Shown in pieces: positions 8,683 to 18,567 of a stretch of DNA of 64,000 nt. The translations under genes and the position numbers were made by a program. The notes under the pieces were generated by a model. That model saw only the letters and a program-made list of their open reading frames with translations. It had not been told where the DNA came from and did not search any database. Positions within the stretch are counted from its first letter, which is position 1; each line of letters starts with the position of its first letter. This DNA is from Azospirillum sp. B21 (GTDB lineage Bacteria > Pseudomonadota > Alphaproteobacteria > Azospirillales > Azospirillaceae), in the NCBI RefSeq assembly GCF_008364825.1, contig NZ_VTTO01000007.1, positions 124,001 through 188,000 on the forward strand. Reading direction: 5' to 3'.

Positions 8683-10203
8683 ATGGACACCCTCGCCGCG
8701 CTCGGCCACGGCTTCCTCGTGGCACTGACGCCCTACAACCTGCTGTGGTCGGCCATCGGGGTCACCGTGGGCACGGCGGTCGGCGTCCTGCCCGGCATCG
8801 GCCCGGCGCTCACCGTGGCGCTGCTGCTGCCGGTCACCTATCATCTGGAGCCGACCTCCGCCTTCATCATGTTCGCCGGCATCTATTACGGCGCCATGTA
8901 TGGCGGCTCCACCACCTCGATCCTGCTGAACGCGCCGGGCGAGTCGGGCAGCATCGTCACCGCCATCGACGGCCACGCCATGGCAAAGCAGGGCCGCGGC
9001 GCCCAGGCGCTCGCCACCGCCGCCATCGGTTCCTTCATCGCCGGCACCATCGCCACCGCGGCCCTGACCTTTGTGGCGCCGCTGATGGTGAAGATGGCGC
9101 TGCTGTTCGGCCCGGCCGAGTATTTCGCCCTGATGGTGCTGGCGCTGACCACCGTCACCGCGGTGCTGGGCAACTCGCTCGCCCGCGGGCTGGGCAGCCT
9201 GTTCCTCGGGCTGGCTCTGGGTCTGGTCGGCATCGACATGCAGACCGGTCAGGCGCGGTTGGCCTTCGGCGTGCCGGAACTGCTGGACGGCATCGACACC
9301 GTCGTCGTCGCGGTCGGCCTGTTTGCGGTCGGCGAGACGCTCTACGTCGCCTCGCGCTTCCGCTTCGAGCGGGAGGAGGTCTATGCGCTCAAGGGCTCCA
9401 AATGGATGAGCCGCGAGGACTGGTCGCGCTCCTGGAAGCCGTGGCTGCGCGGCACCCTGCTGGGCTTCCCCATTGGTGCGCTTCCTGCCGGCGGCAGCGA
9501 GATCCCGACCTTCCTGTCCTATCTGGTCGAAAAGCGCTTGGCGAAGAAGCCGGAGGAATTCGGCCACGGCGCCATCGAGGCGGTGGCGGGTCCGGAAGCC
9601 GCCAATAACGCGTCCGCCGCCGGCGTGCTGGCGCCGCTGCTGTCGCTCGGCCTGCCGACCTCGGCCACGGCGGCGATCATGCTGGCCGCCTTCCAGCAAT
9701 ACGGCCTGCAGCCGGGTCCCACGCTGTTCGACAGCAACCCGGAGCTGGTCTGGGGCATGATTGCCAGCCTCTATGTCGGCAACGTCCTGCTGCTGTTGCT
9801 GAACCTGCCGCTGGTGGGGATGTGGGTGAAGCTGCTGGTCATTCCGCGGCCCTGGCTCTATGCCGGCATCCTGGTCTTCTCCACGCTGGGCGCCTACACG
9901 CTGAACAACAATGTGGTCGATCTGGTCATCCTGTGGGTGATCGGGCTGGTCGGCTTCGGCATGCGGGTGCTGAACGTACCGGTGGCGCCCTGCGTCGTCG
10001 GGCTGATCCTGGGGCCGCTGGCCGAACAGCAGTTCCGCCGCGCGCTCGCCATCAGCCAGGGCGACGCCACCGTCTTCATCACCCATCCGATCTCTGCCGC
10101 GCTGCTCGCCATCGCCGTGCTGCTGGTGGTCGGTCCGCTGGTGATGCGCCGCCGCAGCCGGACCGCCGCGTCCGACCATGCCGGCAAGACCTCGGCTGTC
10201 TGA
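8683..10203 (+). CDS. tctA: TTT transporter large membrane subunit TctA
   Basis: A 506-residue polytopic membrane protein that forms the translocation path of the tripartite tricarboxylate transporter, driven by ion symport rather than ATP. The family signature [10 protein letters not shown] is near residues 30-40. Other conserved stretches are [11 protein letters not shown] and P-E-A-A-N-N-A, followed by a hydrophobic C-terminal half. Length matches TctA. It lies 27 bases after tctB. Confidence 0.95.
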   Translation: MDTLAALGHGFLVALTPYNLLWSAIGVTVGTAVGVLPGIGPALTVALLLPVTYHLEPTSAFIMFAGIYYGAMYGGSTTSILLNAPGESGSIVTAIDGHAMAKQGRGAQALATAAIGSFIAGTIATAALTFVAPLMVKMALLFGPAEYFALMVLALTTVTAVLGNSLARGLGSLFLGLALGLVGIDMQTGQARLAFGVPELLDGIDTVVVAVGLFAVGETLYVASRFRFEREEVYALKGSKWMSREDWSRSWKPWLRGTLLGFPIGALPAGGSEIPTFLSYLVEKRLAKKPEEFGHGAIEAVAGPEAANNASAAGVLAPLLSLGLPTSATAAIMLAAFQQYGLQPGPTLFDSNPELVWGMIASLYVGNVLLLLLNLPLVGMWVKLLVIPRPWLYAGILVFSTLGAYTLNNNVVDLVILWVIGLVGFGMRVLNVPVAPCVVGLILGPLAEQQFRRALAISQGDATVFITHPISAALLAIAVLLVVGPLVMRRRSRTAASDHAGKTSAV

Positions 10204-10289
10204 TCGGCGGCTGTCTAATTTCCCCTTCCAGCCTGAAATCCGGAAGCCGCCTGGATTCCGCAAGCCGGTCCCTGTACGGAGAACACGCC

Positions 10290-11117
10290 ATGAAGAAGGT
10301 TCTCGTCCCCCTCACCGGCCGTCCGCTGGACCGCCGCGCCGTCGCCTCCGCCTTCCTGGTGGCCGAACGCTTCGGCGCCCATGTGGAGGGGCTCAGCGTC
10401 ATGCCGCAGGTGGAAATCCGCACCTCCATCGAAACCGCCGCCATTCCCAAGGCACTGGTGGAGCAGCTGATCCGCATCGGGCAGGCCGAACAGGCGGAGG
10501 TGGTGGACGCCGCCCACCAGCTGTTCGACGAGTTCCGCGGCCGTCACGGCGGCGTCACCGCCACCTGGCAGCAGGCGACCGGCCCGCTGGCGGAAACCGT
10601 GTCGGAAGAGGCGCGTCTGGCCGACGTGACCGTGATCGCCCAGGCATCCGACGGCACCAACGCCATGGGCCCGGTGATCGAGGCGGCTCTGTTCGGCTCC
10701 GGCCGGCCGATTGTGCTGGCTCCCAAGGCGGAGCCGTCGTCGCTCGGCGGCACGGTCGCGGTCGCCTGGGACGGCGGCGCTGCGGCGGCCCGCGCGGTCG
10801 CCACGGCCATCCCCTTCCTGCACCGGGCCGGCAAGGTCGTCGTGCTGTCCACCGACACGCCGCCGGACAGCCGCTCGGCCGATCCCGACCGCCTGACCGG
10901 TTATCTCTCCCTGCACGGCATCGTCGCCACCGTCCAGCGGATCTCCGTGTCCTCCGGCGTCAGCCGGGCGCTGCTGGACAACGCCCAGGCGCTTGGCTGC
11001 GACCTGCTGGTGATGGGCGGCTACGGGCACAGCCGCGTCCGCGAGCGGGTGTGGGGCGGCGTGACGCTCGACATCCTGCGCGAACCGCCTACCCTGCCGA
11101 TCCTGATGGCCCATTGA
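10290..11117 (+). CDS. Universal stress protein family, tandem-domain
   Basis: A 275-residue cytosolic protein. The first domain begins M-K-K-V-L-V-P-L-T-G-R-P, and the second ends with L-L-V-M-G-G-Y-G-H-S-R-V-R-E, the G-x2-G-x9-GS-type nucleotide-binding end of UspA-like folds. Two Usp units in tandem explain the length. ATG start with CGGAGAA upstream. It is placed between the transporter genes and their two-component system, so it is probably co-transcribed, but the role in this locus is unknown. Confidence 0.8.
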   Translation: MKKVLVPLTGRPLDRRAVASAFLVAERFGAHVEGLSVMPQVEIRTSIETAAIPKALVEQLIRIGQAEQAEVVDAAHQLFDEFRGRHGGVTATWQQATGPLAETVSEEARLADVTVIAQASDGTNAMGPVIEAALFGSGRPIVLAPKAEPSSLGGTVAVAWDGGAAAARAVATAIPFLHRAGKVVVLSTDTPPDSRSADPDRLTGYLSLHGIVATVQRISVSSGVSRALLDNAQALGCDLLVMGGYGHSRVRERVWGGVTLDILREPPTLPILMAH

Positions 11118-11151
11118 AGCGTAGGACAGGTCCAGACCGGAGGGGCAGCCC

Positions 11152-11826
11152 ATGCGCATTCTCGTCGTCGAAGACACCGAGGACCTGGCCGACGCCATCG
11201 TCCACCGCCTGCGCAAGCTGGGCTATGCGGTGGATTGGGTGGCCGACGGCCAGGAGGCGGAGGAGCTGCTGCGCCGGGAGCCCTACCAGCTCGTCCTTCT
11301 CGACATCATGCTGCCGGGGATCGACGGGCAGGCGCTGCTGGGCCAACTGCGCCGGCGCCGCAATGCCACCCCGGTGCTGATGATGACCGCCCGGTCGCAG
11401 GTGAACGTGAAGATCGACCTGCTCGACCTTGGCGCCGACGACTTCATCGTCAAGCCCTTCGACCTGCGCGAGCTGGAGGCGCGCTGCCGGGCGCTGTTGC
11501 GCCGCTCCCACGGCATGGCGTCGTCGCGCACCGAATTCGGCAACATCCTGTTCGACGCCGCCGCCAAGCTGGTCGAGGTCGACGGCCGGCCGGTCGAATT
11601 GGGCGGGCGCGAGTTCCGGCTGCTGGAGCTGTTCCTCGGTCATCTCGGTGCGGTGATGTCGAAGGAGGACCTGATGGACCGCCTGTTCAGCCTGGACCAG
11701 CCCACCGCGCTGAACGCCATCGAGTTGTACGTCTCGCGGCTGCGGCGCAAGATGCAGGGATCGTCGATGGAGATCCGCACGGTTCGGGGGCTGGGATATG
11801 TGGCGGAAATCCGCAACGGGGAGTGA
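11152..11826 (+). CDS. tctD: OmpR-family response regulator, TctD-like
   Basis: A 224-residue response regulator. The receiver domain holds acidic residues E-D at the N-terminus, phosphoacceptor Asp51 (L-L-D-I-M-L-P-G) and the lysine of I-V-K-P-F. A C-terminal winged helix shows E-L-Y-V-S-R-L-R-R-K and V-R-G-L-G-Y. By context it is the regulator of the tct transporter genes upstream, as TctD is for the citrate/tricarboxylate system of Salmonella. The downstream kinase gene overlaps its end by 29 bases. Confidence 0.9.
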   Translation: MRILVVEDTEDLADAIVHRLRKLGYAVDWVADGQEAEELLRREPYQLVLLDIMLPGIDGQALLGQLRRRRNATPVLMMTARSQVNVKIDLLDLGADDFIVKPFDLRELEARCRALLRRSHGMASSRTEFGNILFDAAAKLVEVDGRPVELGGREFRLLELFLGHLGAVMSKEDLMDRLFSLDQPTALNAIELYVSRLRRKMQGSSMEIRTVRGLGYVAEIRNGE

Positions 11827-14368
11827 GGGGACCTATTCGCTGCGCCGCCGCCTGTTCATCCGGCTGCTCGGCGTGCTGGCGGTGCTGACCGGCTGCCTGT
11901 TCCTGTTCGTCGACGCCTATGCCCGACGGGCCGCCGACGCCGCCTTCGACCGGCTGCTGGCCGCCTCCGCCCTGTCCATCGCCGACACGGTGCGCGTGCA
12001 GGACGGGCAGTTCCTGGTCGATCTGCCCTATTCCTCGCTCAGCATCCTGGCTCAGGGTGGAGAGGAGCAGGGCGGTGGGCGCGACCGTCTGTTCTACCGC
12101 ATCGTAGCGCCGGACGGATCGCCGGTCACGGGATACGACGACCTGCCGGTGACCGCCAAGTCGGGCGGCAGCGTACGCCCGCAATTCGCCGACGCCACCT
12201 ACCGCGATGCGCGGGTGCGCGTCGCCACCCTCGACCGCTTCGTGGCGCAGCCGGGGCTCGCCGGCTGGGTCACCATCGCCGTCGCCCAGACGCGGGAGGA
12301 ACGGCAGGCGCTGGCGCGCGACATCCTCGCCAACGCCTTCCTGCCAATCGTCTTCGCCATGCTGGCCGTGGCCGGGCTGGTGTGGTTCGGCATCCGGCAG
12401 GCGCTGGCTCCGCTCGGCTCGCTGGAGCGCGTGCTGCGCGACCGCCACGCCCGCGACCTCTCCCCCATCGCCATGCCGCCTCCGCAGGAGGTGTCGCAGT
12501 TGGTCCACGCGATCAACCAGCTGATGGAGCGGCTGAAGTCGAACCTGGACACCATGCAGACCTTCCTGGCCGACGCCGCCCACCAGATCCGCACGCCGCT
12601 CGCCAGCCTGCGCCTGCAGGCCGAGCTTGCCGCCGACGAGGACGATCCCGCCGCCCTGCGCCGCATCGCCCAGCGCGTCCACCGCAACGCCGTGGAGGCC
12701 AGCCAGCTCACCAGCCAGCTACTCAACCACGCCATGGTGATGCACCGCAGCGAGGCGCTGAATCCGGAGAACGTGGACATCGGCGCCCTGCTGGAGCAGG
12801 TGATCCAGCGGGCGCGGCCCGTCGCCGGAGAAACGCCGATCCGGCTGGAGGTCGATCCCGCGGCCGAACCGGGCCTGGTCCCCGGCGACGCCATCAGCCT
12901 GCGCGAGGCGCTGACCAATGTGGTCGACAACGCCGTGAAATATGCCGGGTCCACCGGCGCCATCGACGTGTGCCTGACCCGTCGGCCCGGCGACCGCGGC
13001 CTGCGCATCGAGGTGGCCGACCGGGGCCCCGGAATTCCGGACGCGGAGAAGACGAAGGTGTTGACCCGCTTCGGACGTGGCAGTTCTGCGGCCGGGGTCG
13101 CCGGCAGCGGGCTGGGGCTTGCCATCGTCCATTCCGTCGCCGAGGCGCATGGCGCCACCCTGTCGCTGCTCGACCGTCCGGGCGGCGGGCTGGTGGCGCG
13201 GATCGACTTCCCCGGGGCGCTCGCCGGCACCACTGCCGCCACCGGGTCCGATCCCGTTGCCGGTCCGTCCGGCGGCCGCGCGGCATTGCTCGCCGTGGCC
13301 TTCTCGGCATTGACCGGCCTCTGGTCGCCCCAGCAGTCGGCAGCGCAAACGGCGACCCCAGCGACGACGCAGACCATCACCTATCCGGCCCCCGGCACGG
13401 CGCGGGACCGGCTGCGCATCTTTGCTGCCACCGACCGGCAGGCGATGGAGCCGCTGGTCCTCGACTTCCAGCGCGTGCATCCGGACATCACGGTGGAGTA
13501 TGTCGACGTGGGCACGTCCGAGCTCTACGCCCGCGCGGTCAAGGATGCCGAGACGGACAAGCCGGACCTGCTGATCAGCTCCGCCGCCGACCTTCAGGTC
13601 AAGCTGGTGAATGACGGCCACACCCAGCCCCACATCCCGGCCGACAGCCAATTCCTGCCGGGCTGGGCCAACTGGCGGAACGAAGCCTTCGGCTTCACCT
13701 TCGAGCCGGCGGTGATCGCCTATGACCGCAACCGCCTGCCCGACGACCGGGTGCCGCGCACCCGCGACGCGCTGATCCGGCTGCTGCGCGAGGATCGCGC
13801 CCATTACGGCCGGCTGGTCGCCACCTACGACGTCACCATCAGCGGCATCGGCTATCTCCTGGCCTCGCACGACGCGCTGCTGTTCAGCCAGTACTGGCAA
13901 CTGGTGGCGCTGATGGGCAATGCCCAGGTGCGGACGGCCTGCTGCAGTGCCGACCTTCTCGACATGGTGGAGCGCGGCGAGGCGCTGATCGCCTACAATG
14001 TCCTGGGCTCCTACGCGCGGGCGCGGGTGGCGGCGGGCGCCCCCATCGGCATCGTGATGCCGGAGGACTACACGCTGGTCATCTCGCGCGTGGCGGTGAT
14101 CCCGAAATCGGCCCCGCGCCCCCGGCTGGCCGGCCTGTTCATCGATTATCTGCTGTCCACCCGCGGGCAGGAGGTGGTCGCCGACCGCTCCGCCCTGTAC
14201 GCGCTGTCCTCCTCGGTGACCCGCGAGGCCTCGGCCGCCGGCCTGCGCTCCAGCACCGTGGCGCCCCTGCAGCCCATCGCGCTCAGCGCGGCGCTGCTGG
14301 TCTTCCTCGACCCGCTCAAGCGCGGGACTTTCCTGCGGCAATGGCGGTCTGCGGTGCAGCTGCCCTGA
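11798..14368 (+). CDS. tctE: TctE-like sensor histidine kinase fused to a periplasmic binding-protein domain
   Basis: An 856-residue two-part protein. The N-terminal part is a TctE-type kinase: first membrane helix at residues 16-36, periplasmic sensor domain, second helix near 188-208, then HAMP. The phosphorylated His is H262 (A-A-H-Q-I-R-T-P-L), followed by N-V-V-D-N-A-V-K-Y-A, D-R-G-P-G-I-P and G-S-G-L-G-L-A-I-V. A third hydrophobic segment at about 492-515 (A-L-L-A-V-A-F-S-A-L-T-G-L-W-S) looks like a signal sequence or membrane helix. From about 525 to the end there is an ABC-type extracellular solute-binding domain (R-L-R-I-F-A-A-T-D ... S-S-A-A-D-L-Q ... L-S-T-R-G-Q-E-V-V-A-D). If segment three crosses the membrane, the binding domain is periplasmic. 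ATG 11798 overlaps tctD; no other in-frame start is convincing. Confidence 0.88.
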   Translation: MWRKSATGSEGTYSLRRRLFIRLLGVLAVLTGCLFLFVDAYARRAADAAFDRLLAASALSIADTVRVQDGQFLVDLPYSSLSILAQGGEEQGGGRDRLFYRIVAPDGSPVTGYDDLPVTAKSGGSVRPQFADATYRDARVRVATLDRFVAQPGLAGWVTIAVAQTREERQALARDILANAFLPIVFAMLAVAGLVWFGIRQALAPLGSLERVLRDRHARDLSPIAMPPPQEVSQLVHAINQLMERLKSNLDTMQTFLADAAHQIRTPLASLRLQAELAADEDDPAALRRIAQRVHRNAVEASQLTSQLLNHAMVMHRSEALNPENVDIGALLEQVIQRARPVAGETPIRLEVDPAAEPGLVPGDAISLREALTNVVDNAVKYAGSTGAIDVCLTRRPGDRGLRIEVADRGPGIPDAEKTKVLTRFGRGSSAAGVAGSGLGLAIVHSVAEAHGATLSLLDRPGGGLVARIDFPGALAGTTAATGSDPVAGPSGGRAALLAVAFSALTGLWSPQQSAAQTATPATTQTITYPAPGTARDRLRIFAATDRQAMEPLVLDFQRVHPDITVEYVDVGTSELYARAVKDAETDKPDLLISSAADLQVKLVNDGHTQPHIPADSQFLPGWANWRNEAFGFTFEPAVIAYDRNRLPDDRVPRTRDALIRLLREDRAHYGRLVATYDVTISGIGYLLASHDALLFSQYWQLVALMGNAQVRTACCSADLLDMVERGEALIAYNVLGSYARARVAAGAPIGIVMPEDYTLVISRVAVIPKSAPRPRLAGLFIDYLLSTRGQEVVADRSALYALSSSVTREASAAGLRSSTVAPLQPIALSAALLVFLDPLKRGTFLRQWRSAVQLP

Positions 14369-14378
14369 GGCTTGGCCG

Positions 14379-15098
14379 TCACAGGATCCCGAGCCGCTCC
14401 TTGATCTGCGGGAAGAAGCGCCGGCTTACGGGAATGACCTGCCCGCGTTTCGTGCTGATCTCCGCAAGGCCGTTTTCCAGGAAGTTGATCTTCTCGATGC
14501 AGTCGGTGTTGACCAGATATTGACGGTGGCAGCGCAGAAGCGGCGTGCGGTCCTGCAGGATGTGGAGGGGGAGTTCCGTCGGTCGTTCGGTGCCGTCGGT
14601 GGAGACCACATAGACGCCGCTGACGCCGGACGCCACATGCTCGACATCCTCCATGCGCACCAGCTGCACATGGTGCTGCCCGAAGCAGGGAATCTGGCGG
14701 AGCTGGTTGGCGCCCGGAAGCTGGTCGATCTTCTGCGGTTCGCGGTCGCGGCGAAGGCGCTGCAGCGTCTTGTCGAGACGGGCCTGGTTGACCGGCTTTA
14801 GCAGGTAATCGAAGGCATGCTGCTCGAACGCTTGCACCGCAAACTCGTCGTATGCCGTCAGGAAGACGATGTGCGGCATCTTTTCATGGTCGAGCATGCT
14901 CAGCATTTCGATGCCGCTCACCCGCGGCATCTGGATATCCAGGAAGACCACGTCCGGCTTTTCCCGATTGATCACGCCGACGGCGTCGATGGCGTTGCTG
15001 CATTCCCCGATGACGTTGATGTCGTCGGTCTTCGAGAGAACGCGGCGAAGTTCCTTGCGGGCCAGCGGTTCGTCATCGACGATGAGCACGTTGATCAT
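14379..15098 (-). CDS. LytTR-family response regulator
   Basis: A 239-residue LytR/AlgR-type regulator. The receiver domain has phosphoacceptor Asp54 (V-F-L-D-I-Q-M-P-R), and the C-terminal LytTR DNA-binding domain contains L-R-C-H-R-Q-Y-L-V-N and V-I-P-V-S-R-R-F. LytTR domains bind tandem direct repeats spaced about two helical turns. The start overlaps the stop of the LytS-type kinase (ATGA). Relatives include YpdB and BtsR, which act with pyruvate-responsive kinases in Escherichia coli. Confidence 0.92.
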   Translation of the reverse strand: MINVLIVDDEPLARKELRRVLSKTDDINVIGECSNAIDAVGVINREKPDVVFLDIQMPRVSGIEMLSMLDHEKMPHIVFLTAYDEFAVQAFEQHAFDYLLKPVNQARLDKTLQRLRRDREPQKIDQLPGANQLRQIPCFGQHHVQLVRMEDVEHVASGVSGVYVVSTDGTERPTELPLHILQDRTPLLRCHRQYLVNTDCIEKINFLENGLAEISTKRGQVIPVSRRFFPQIKERLGIL

Positions 15099-16789
15099 TT
15101 GGAAGCGGCCTCCAGAGGAACCCGGATCGTGATGCGGGTGAAGACGTCCCGCTCGGACGCAACGGTAACACCGTATGAAGGACCGAAACAGTTCTTGATG
15201 CGGCGGTCGACCAGACTCATGCCGAGCCCCTGACCTGTCGGTTTCGGCTCGTAAAGCCCGGCATTGTCTTCGACATCAACGACGAGAACTTCGCCCTCCT
15301 GCCGGGCCTTTATGGAAACATGGCCGGGGCGGAGCAACTGCGACGTGCCGTGCTTGATCGAATTCTCCACCACCGGCTGGAGCGTGAAGGCCGGCAGCCG
15401 CACCCGGCCCAGGCTGTCGGGGATGTCGATGTCCACCGACAGGCTGTCGGAAAAGCGCGCGAGTTCGATCTGCAGATAGGCGTTCACATGCTCGATTTCC
15501 TCGGCCAGCGGGGCGATCTGGCTCGGGCGCTTCAGATTCATGCGGAAGAAGGTGGACAGGTCGCCGATCAGGTCGCGGGCCTTTTCCGGATCGTCGCAGG
15601 TGACGGCGGCGATGGTGTTCAGCGCGTTGAACAGGAAATGCGGGTTCACCTGGGCGTGCAGAAGCTTGATCTCCGCCTGCGCCAGCATCGCCTTCTGCTG
15701 CTCGTAGCGGCCGGCGAGGATCTGGCTCGACAGCAGCTTGGCGATGCCCTCGCCGAGCGTGCGGTTGATGGTGGAGAACAGCTTGGTCTTGGGCTCGTAC
15801 AGCTTGATCGTGCCGATGACGTGGCTGTCCTCGCCGACCAGCGGGATGACCAGCGACGCCCCCAGCGGACAGGTCGGGCTGATCGAACACTGGTAGGCCA
15901 CCTCGTTGCCGTCGGCATAGATGACTTCGTTGTTGGCGATGGCGTCCAACGTGCTCGCCGAGGAAATCCGCGTGCCGGGCAGGTGATGGTCATCGCCGAT
16001 GCCGATGAAGGCAAGGATCTTCTCGCGGTCGGTGATGGCGACGGCGCCCACCCCGGTCTCCTCATAGATGATCCGGGCGACCGTCATGCTGTTTTCCTGG
16101 TTGAAGCCCCGGCGCAGGACGCCGTCGGCCCGCGCGGCGATGGCCAGCGCCTTGGCGGAGAACAGGCTGGACTGCCGCTCGATCAGCGCCCGGCGGTCGA
16201 GCAGTATGCCGATGAACATCGCCGCACCCAGCGTATTGGCGATCAGTTCCGGCACCGCGATCAGCAGCACGATCTCCAGCGTCTCGCCGAAGGGCCTCGC
16301 CACCGCCAGATCGATCAGCAGTTCCAGCACCACCCCGACGAAGGTCAGCGCGCCGGCCTTGACGGGATCGAACAGGGTGCGCACCTTGCCTTTCCTGATC
16401 AGGTGGCGGTGCATCAGGCCGCCCAGCAAGCCCTGCGCGACGATGCCGAGGGCGGCCGCGAGCGCGAAGGATCCGCCCAGCGAATAGCGGTACAGCCCCC
16501 CGGTGATTCCCACCGCGACGCCGACCACCGGCCCGCCGAGAAGCCCGCCGAGCACCGCGCCGATCGCCGGCGTGTTGGCGATGGCATGGACCACCGGCAT
16601 GCCGAGGATGGCCCCCATCATGCAGAACAGCGAGAAGATGACGTAGCAGGCCAGCTTGTGCGGCGGCCGGATCGTCACATGCGTCAGCGGAATGAAGAAC
16701 TTCGTCCGGCTGAGGAGATAGGCCACCACCAGATAGACGCACATCTGCTGGAGAAGGACCAGAGAGAGGTCCACGAGATTGATTTGCAT
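15095..16789 (-). CDS. LytS-type sensor histidine kinase
   Basis: A 564-residue kinase. The first 170 residues are a multi-helix 5TM receptor domain (A-N-T-P-A-I-G-A-V-L-G-G-L-L-G-G-P), followed by a GAF-like region. Then comes a His_kinase domain with Q-V-N-P-H-F-L-F-N (H at about 384) and an ATPase domain with V-E-N-S-I-K-H-G and G-Q-G-L-G-M-S-L-V. The ATG at 16789 has a GGGAG site 9 nt upstream and gives the standard LytS N-terminus. It is co-transcribed with the LytTR regulator and divergent from the serine genes, which suggests they are its target. Known relatives (YpdA, BtsS) sense pyruvate, the product of serine dehydratase; that this one does is inference. Confidence 0.9.
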   Translation of the reverse strand: MQINLVDLSLVLLQQMCVYLVVAYLLSRTKFFIPLTHVTIRPPHKLACYVIFSLFCMMGAILGMPVVHAIANTPAIGAVLGGLLGGPVVGVAVGITGGLYRYSLGGSFALAAALGIVAQGLLGGLMHRHLIRKGKVRTLFDPVKAGALTFVGVVLELLIDLAVARPFGETLEIVLLIAVPELIANTLGAAMFIGILLDRRALIERQSSLFSAKALAIAARADGVLRRGFNQENSMTVARIIYEETGVGAVAITDREKILAFIGIGDDHHLPGTRISSASTLDAIANNEVIYADGNEVAYQCSISPTCPLGASLVIPLVGEDSHVIGTIKLYEPKTKLFSTINRTLGEGIAKLLSSQILAGRYEQQKAMLAQAEIKLLHAQVNPHFLFNALNTIAAVTCDDPEKARDLIGDLSTFFRMNLKRPSQIAPLAEEIEHVNAYLQIELARFSDSLSVDIDIPDSLGRVRLPAFTLQPVVENSIKHGTSQLLRPGHVSIKARQEGEVLVVDVEDNAGLYEPKPTGQGLGMSLVDRRIKNCFGPSYGVTVASERDVFTRITIRVPLEAASK

Positions 16790-16936
16790 CGGTTGAGGCT
16801 CCCTGCACCCGCGCGTCCGGACCGTCCGATCCGCGCAGATGGGCAACGGCATGTGCTGGGCTGAGGCGCATGGTGTGAATGATCCCCGGCCGAAAGGCCA
16901 GTGCGAAGCGGCGGAGCAGTTTCACGCACCCCAGAT

Positions 16937-17051
16937 CCCCCTCTCCCCCCCGGGGAGAGGGTCGGGGTGAGGGGGATGCACTGCGTGCCCTCCCGAGAAT
17001 CCTCGCCACGTCACCCCCTCACCCTAACCCTCTCCCCGGGGGGGAGAGGGG
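16937..17051. repeat. Dispersed GC-rich inverted repeat, copy 1
   Basis: Two hairpins of the type CCCTCTCCCC/GGGGAGAGGG face each other. The outer arms 16951-16975 and 17014-17038 are complementary over 25 bases with two mismatches. A second, related element occurs at 25824-25926. Such CCCTCTCC/GGGAGAGG palindromes are a common dispersed repeat type in GC-rich Proteobacteria and may act as terminators or mRNA-stabilising structures. Confidence 0.75.
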
Positions 17052-17092
17052 ACTCCGCCGGCATGGGGCTATGCGCTCGCCCCCTACCGCCT

Positions 17093-17140
17093 CCGCTCAT
17101 TTTTCCATTCCGCCGCTCATTTCGCTATTCCACCGCTCCC
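17093..17140 (+). promoter_or_regulatory. Three direct repeats with 20-bp period, likely response-regulator sites
   Basis: CCGCTCAT at 17093, CCGCTCAT at 17113 and CCGCTCCC at 17133 are spaced exactly 20 bases. ATTCCGCCGCTC (17107) and ATTCCACCGCTC (17127) share the same period. They lie 116-163 bases before the serine transporter start. LytTR regulators bind direct repeats with close to two-turn spacing, and a LytTR gene is adjacent, so these are candidate operator sites. Confidence 0.5.
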
Positions 17141-17255
17141 GAGTTCGGTCAGGAATTGCCGGCGGGGTGTTGCTAGGCTTCCTCCAGGTCAACAAAGCGC
17201 AGCCTTTCCGTGATGGCCTGAACATCCACGATCAAAGGCATGCTGGAGGCATAAA

Positions 17256-18530
17256 ATGGTCAGCATCTCAACGGAATCCACGAGGCTTGGCAATCCTCCA
17301 CTGCCGTGGACCAAGCATGACACCATGTGGATGCTTGGGCTCTTCGGAACGGCTATTGGCGCAGGCACGCTTTTTCTTCCCATCAACGCCGGGCTCGGCG
17401 GTTTCTGGCCGCTGGCGGTCATGGCGGTCATCGCCTTCCCGATGACCTATCTGGCCCACCGGGGCCTCTGCCGCTTCATCCTGTCCTCGTCCAAACCGGG
17501 CAGCGACATCACCGAAGTGGTGACCGAGCACTTCGGCGCCACGGCGGGCAAGCTCATCACCCTGCTGTACTTCTTCACCATCCTGCCGATCCTGCTGATC
17601 TACGGCGTCGGCCTGACCAACACGGTCCAGAGCTTCATGGTGCATCAGCTGGGCATGGCGCCGCCGCCGCGCATCCTGCTGTCGCTGGGCCTGATCCTCG
17701 GGTTGATGGCCGTCATCAAGCTGGGCGAGCAGATGGTCGTGCGGGTCATGAGCTGGCTCGTCTATCCCTTCGTGCTGGTCCTGATGGGCATCGGCCTGTA
17801 CCTCGCCCCCGACTGGAACGGTGCGATCCTCAGCCAGACCCCGACCGCCAGCCAGTTCAGCCTGACCCTGTGGCTCAGCATCCCGGCCCTGGTGTTCTCC
17901 TTCAACCACTCCCCGGCCATCTCCCGCTTCGTCGTCGCCCAGCAGAACCAGTATGGCGAAGAGGCTGAATCGCAGACCACCCGCATCGAGAAGTATGCGG
18001 TCGTCATGATGGTCCTGGTCGTCATGTTCTTCGTCTTCAGCTGCGTCTTCAGCCTGACCCCGCAGGAACTGGCCGACGCGAAGGCCCAGAACATCTCCAT
18101 CCTGTCCTATCTCGGCAACAAGTTCGACAACCCGCTGATGGCCCTCCTGACCCCGGCCGTGGCGTTCGTGGCGATCACCAAGTCCTTCTTCGGCCACTAT
18201 CTCGGCGCCCGCGAAGGCCTGAACGGGCTGATCTCCCAGCAGCTTCGCAGCCAGGGCAAGCCCGTCAACCTCAAGGCGATCAACAGCTTCAGCGCCCTGT
18301 TCATGGTCGCCGCCGTCTGGATCGCCGCCACGCTCAACCCCAGCATCCTCGGCATGATCGAATCCCTCTGCGGTCCCATCATCGCCGCCCTGCTCTTCAT
18401 CATGCCGATGTACGCGATCCGTAAAGTACCGGCCATGCGCAAATACGCCGGCCAGCCGGGCAACGTGGTGGTCTTGTTCATCGGCAGCGTCGCGATGTCC
18501 GCCATCCTCTACTCCCTGCTCAGCCTCTGA
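17256..18530 (+). CDS. sdaC: Serine transporter, HAAAP family (SdaC-like)
   Basis: A 424-residue inner-membrane protein with about 11 hydrophobic helices. The N-terminal [16 protein letters not shown] is the hallmark of the hydroxy/aromatic amino acid permease family, and [10 protein letters not shown] matches SdaC-like serine/H+ symporters. ATG start with CTGGAGG upstream. Next to a serine dehydratase gene, so serine uptake for catabolism is the natural reading. Confidence 0.9.
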   Translation: MVSISTESTRLGNPPLPWTKHDTMWMLGLFGTAIGAGTLFLPINAGLGGFWPLAVMAVIAFPMTYLAHRGLCRFILSSSKPGSDITEVVTEHFGATAGKLITLLYFFTILPILLIYGVGLTNTVQSFMVHQLGMAPPPRILLSLGLILGLMAVIKLGEQMVVRVMSWLVYPFVLVLMGIGLYLAPDWNGAILSQTPTASQFSLTLWLSIPALVFSFNHSPAISRFVVAQQNQYGEEAESQTTRIEKYAVVMMVLVVMFFVFSCVFSLTPQELADAKAQNISILSYLGNKFDNPLMALLTPAVAFVAITKSFFGHYLGAREGLNGLISQQLRSQGKPVNLKAINSFSALFMVAAVWIAATLNPSILGMIESLCGPIIAALLFIMPMYAIRKVPAMRKYAGQPGNVVVLFIGSVAMSAILYSLLSL

Positions 18531-18567
18531 CGATCCCACTCTCTCCCCTGCCCATCGTTTCCGCTCA

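Larger units (their letters stand above)
16790..17255. promoter_or_regulatory. Divergent control region of the LytS kinase and serine genes
   Basis: 466 bases without a convincing gene. It holds a long GC-rich inverted repeat (see separate entry) at 16937-17051, three phased direct repeats at 17093-17140, and the sdaC ribosome-binding site just before 17256. No clear sigma-70 hexamers were picked out by eye. Confidence 0.5.

Noticed and set aside
7885..10263. A 792-codon open frame on the minus strand
   Set aside because: Antisense to TctC2, TctB and TctA, with low-complexity His/Gln/Arg composition and no recognisable motif.
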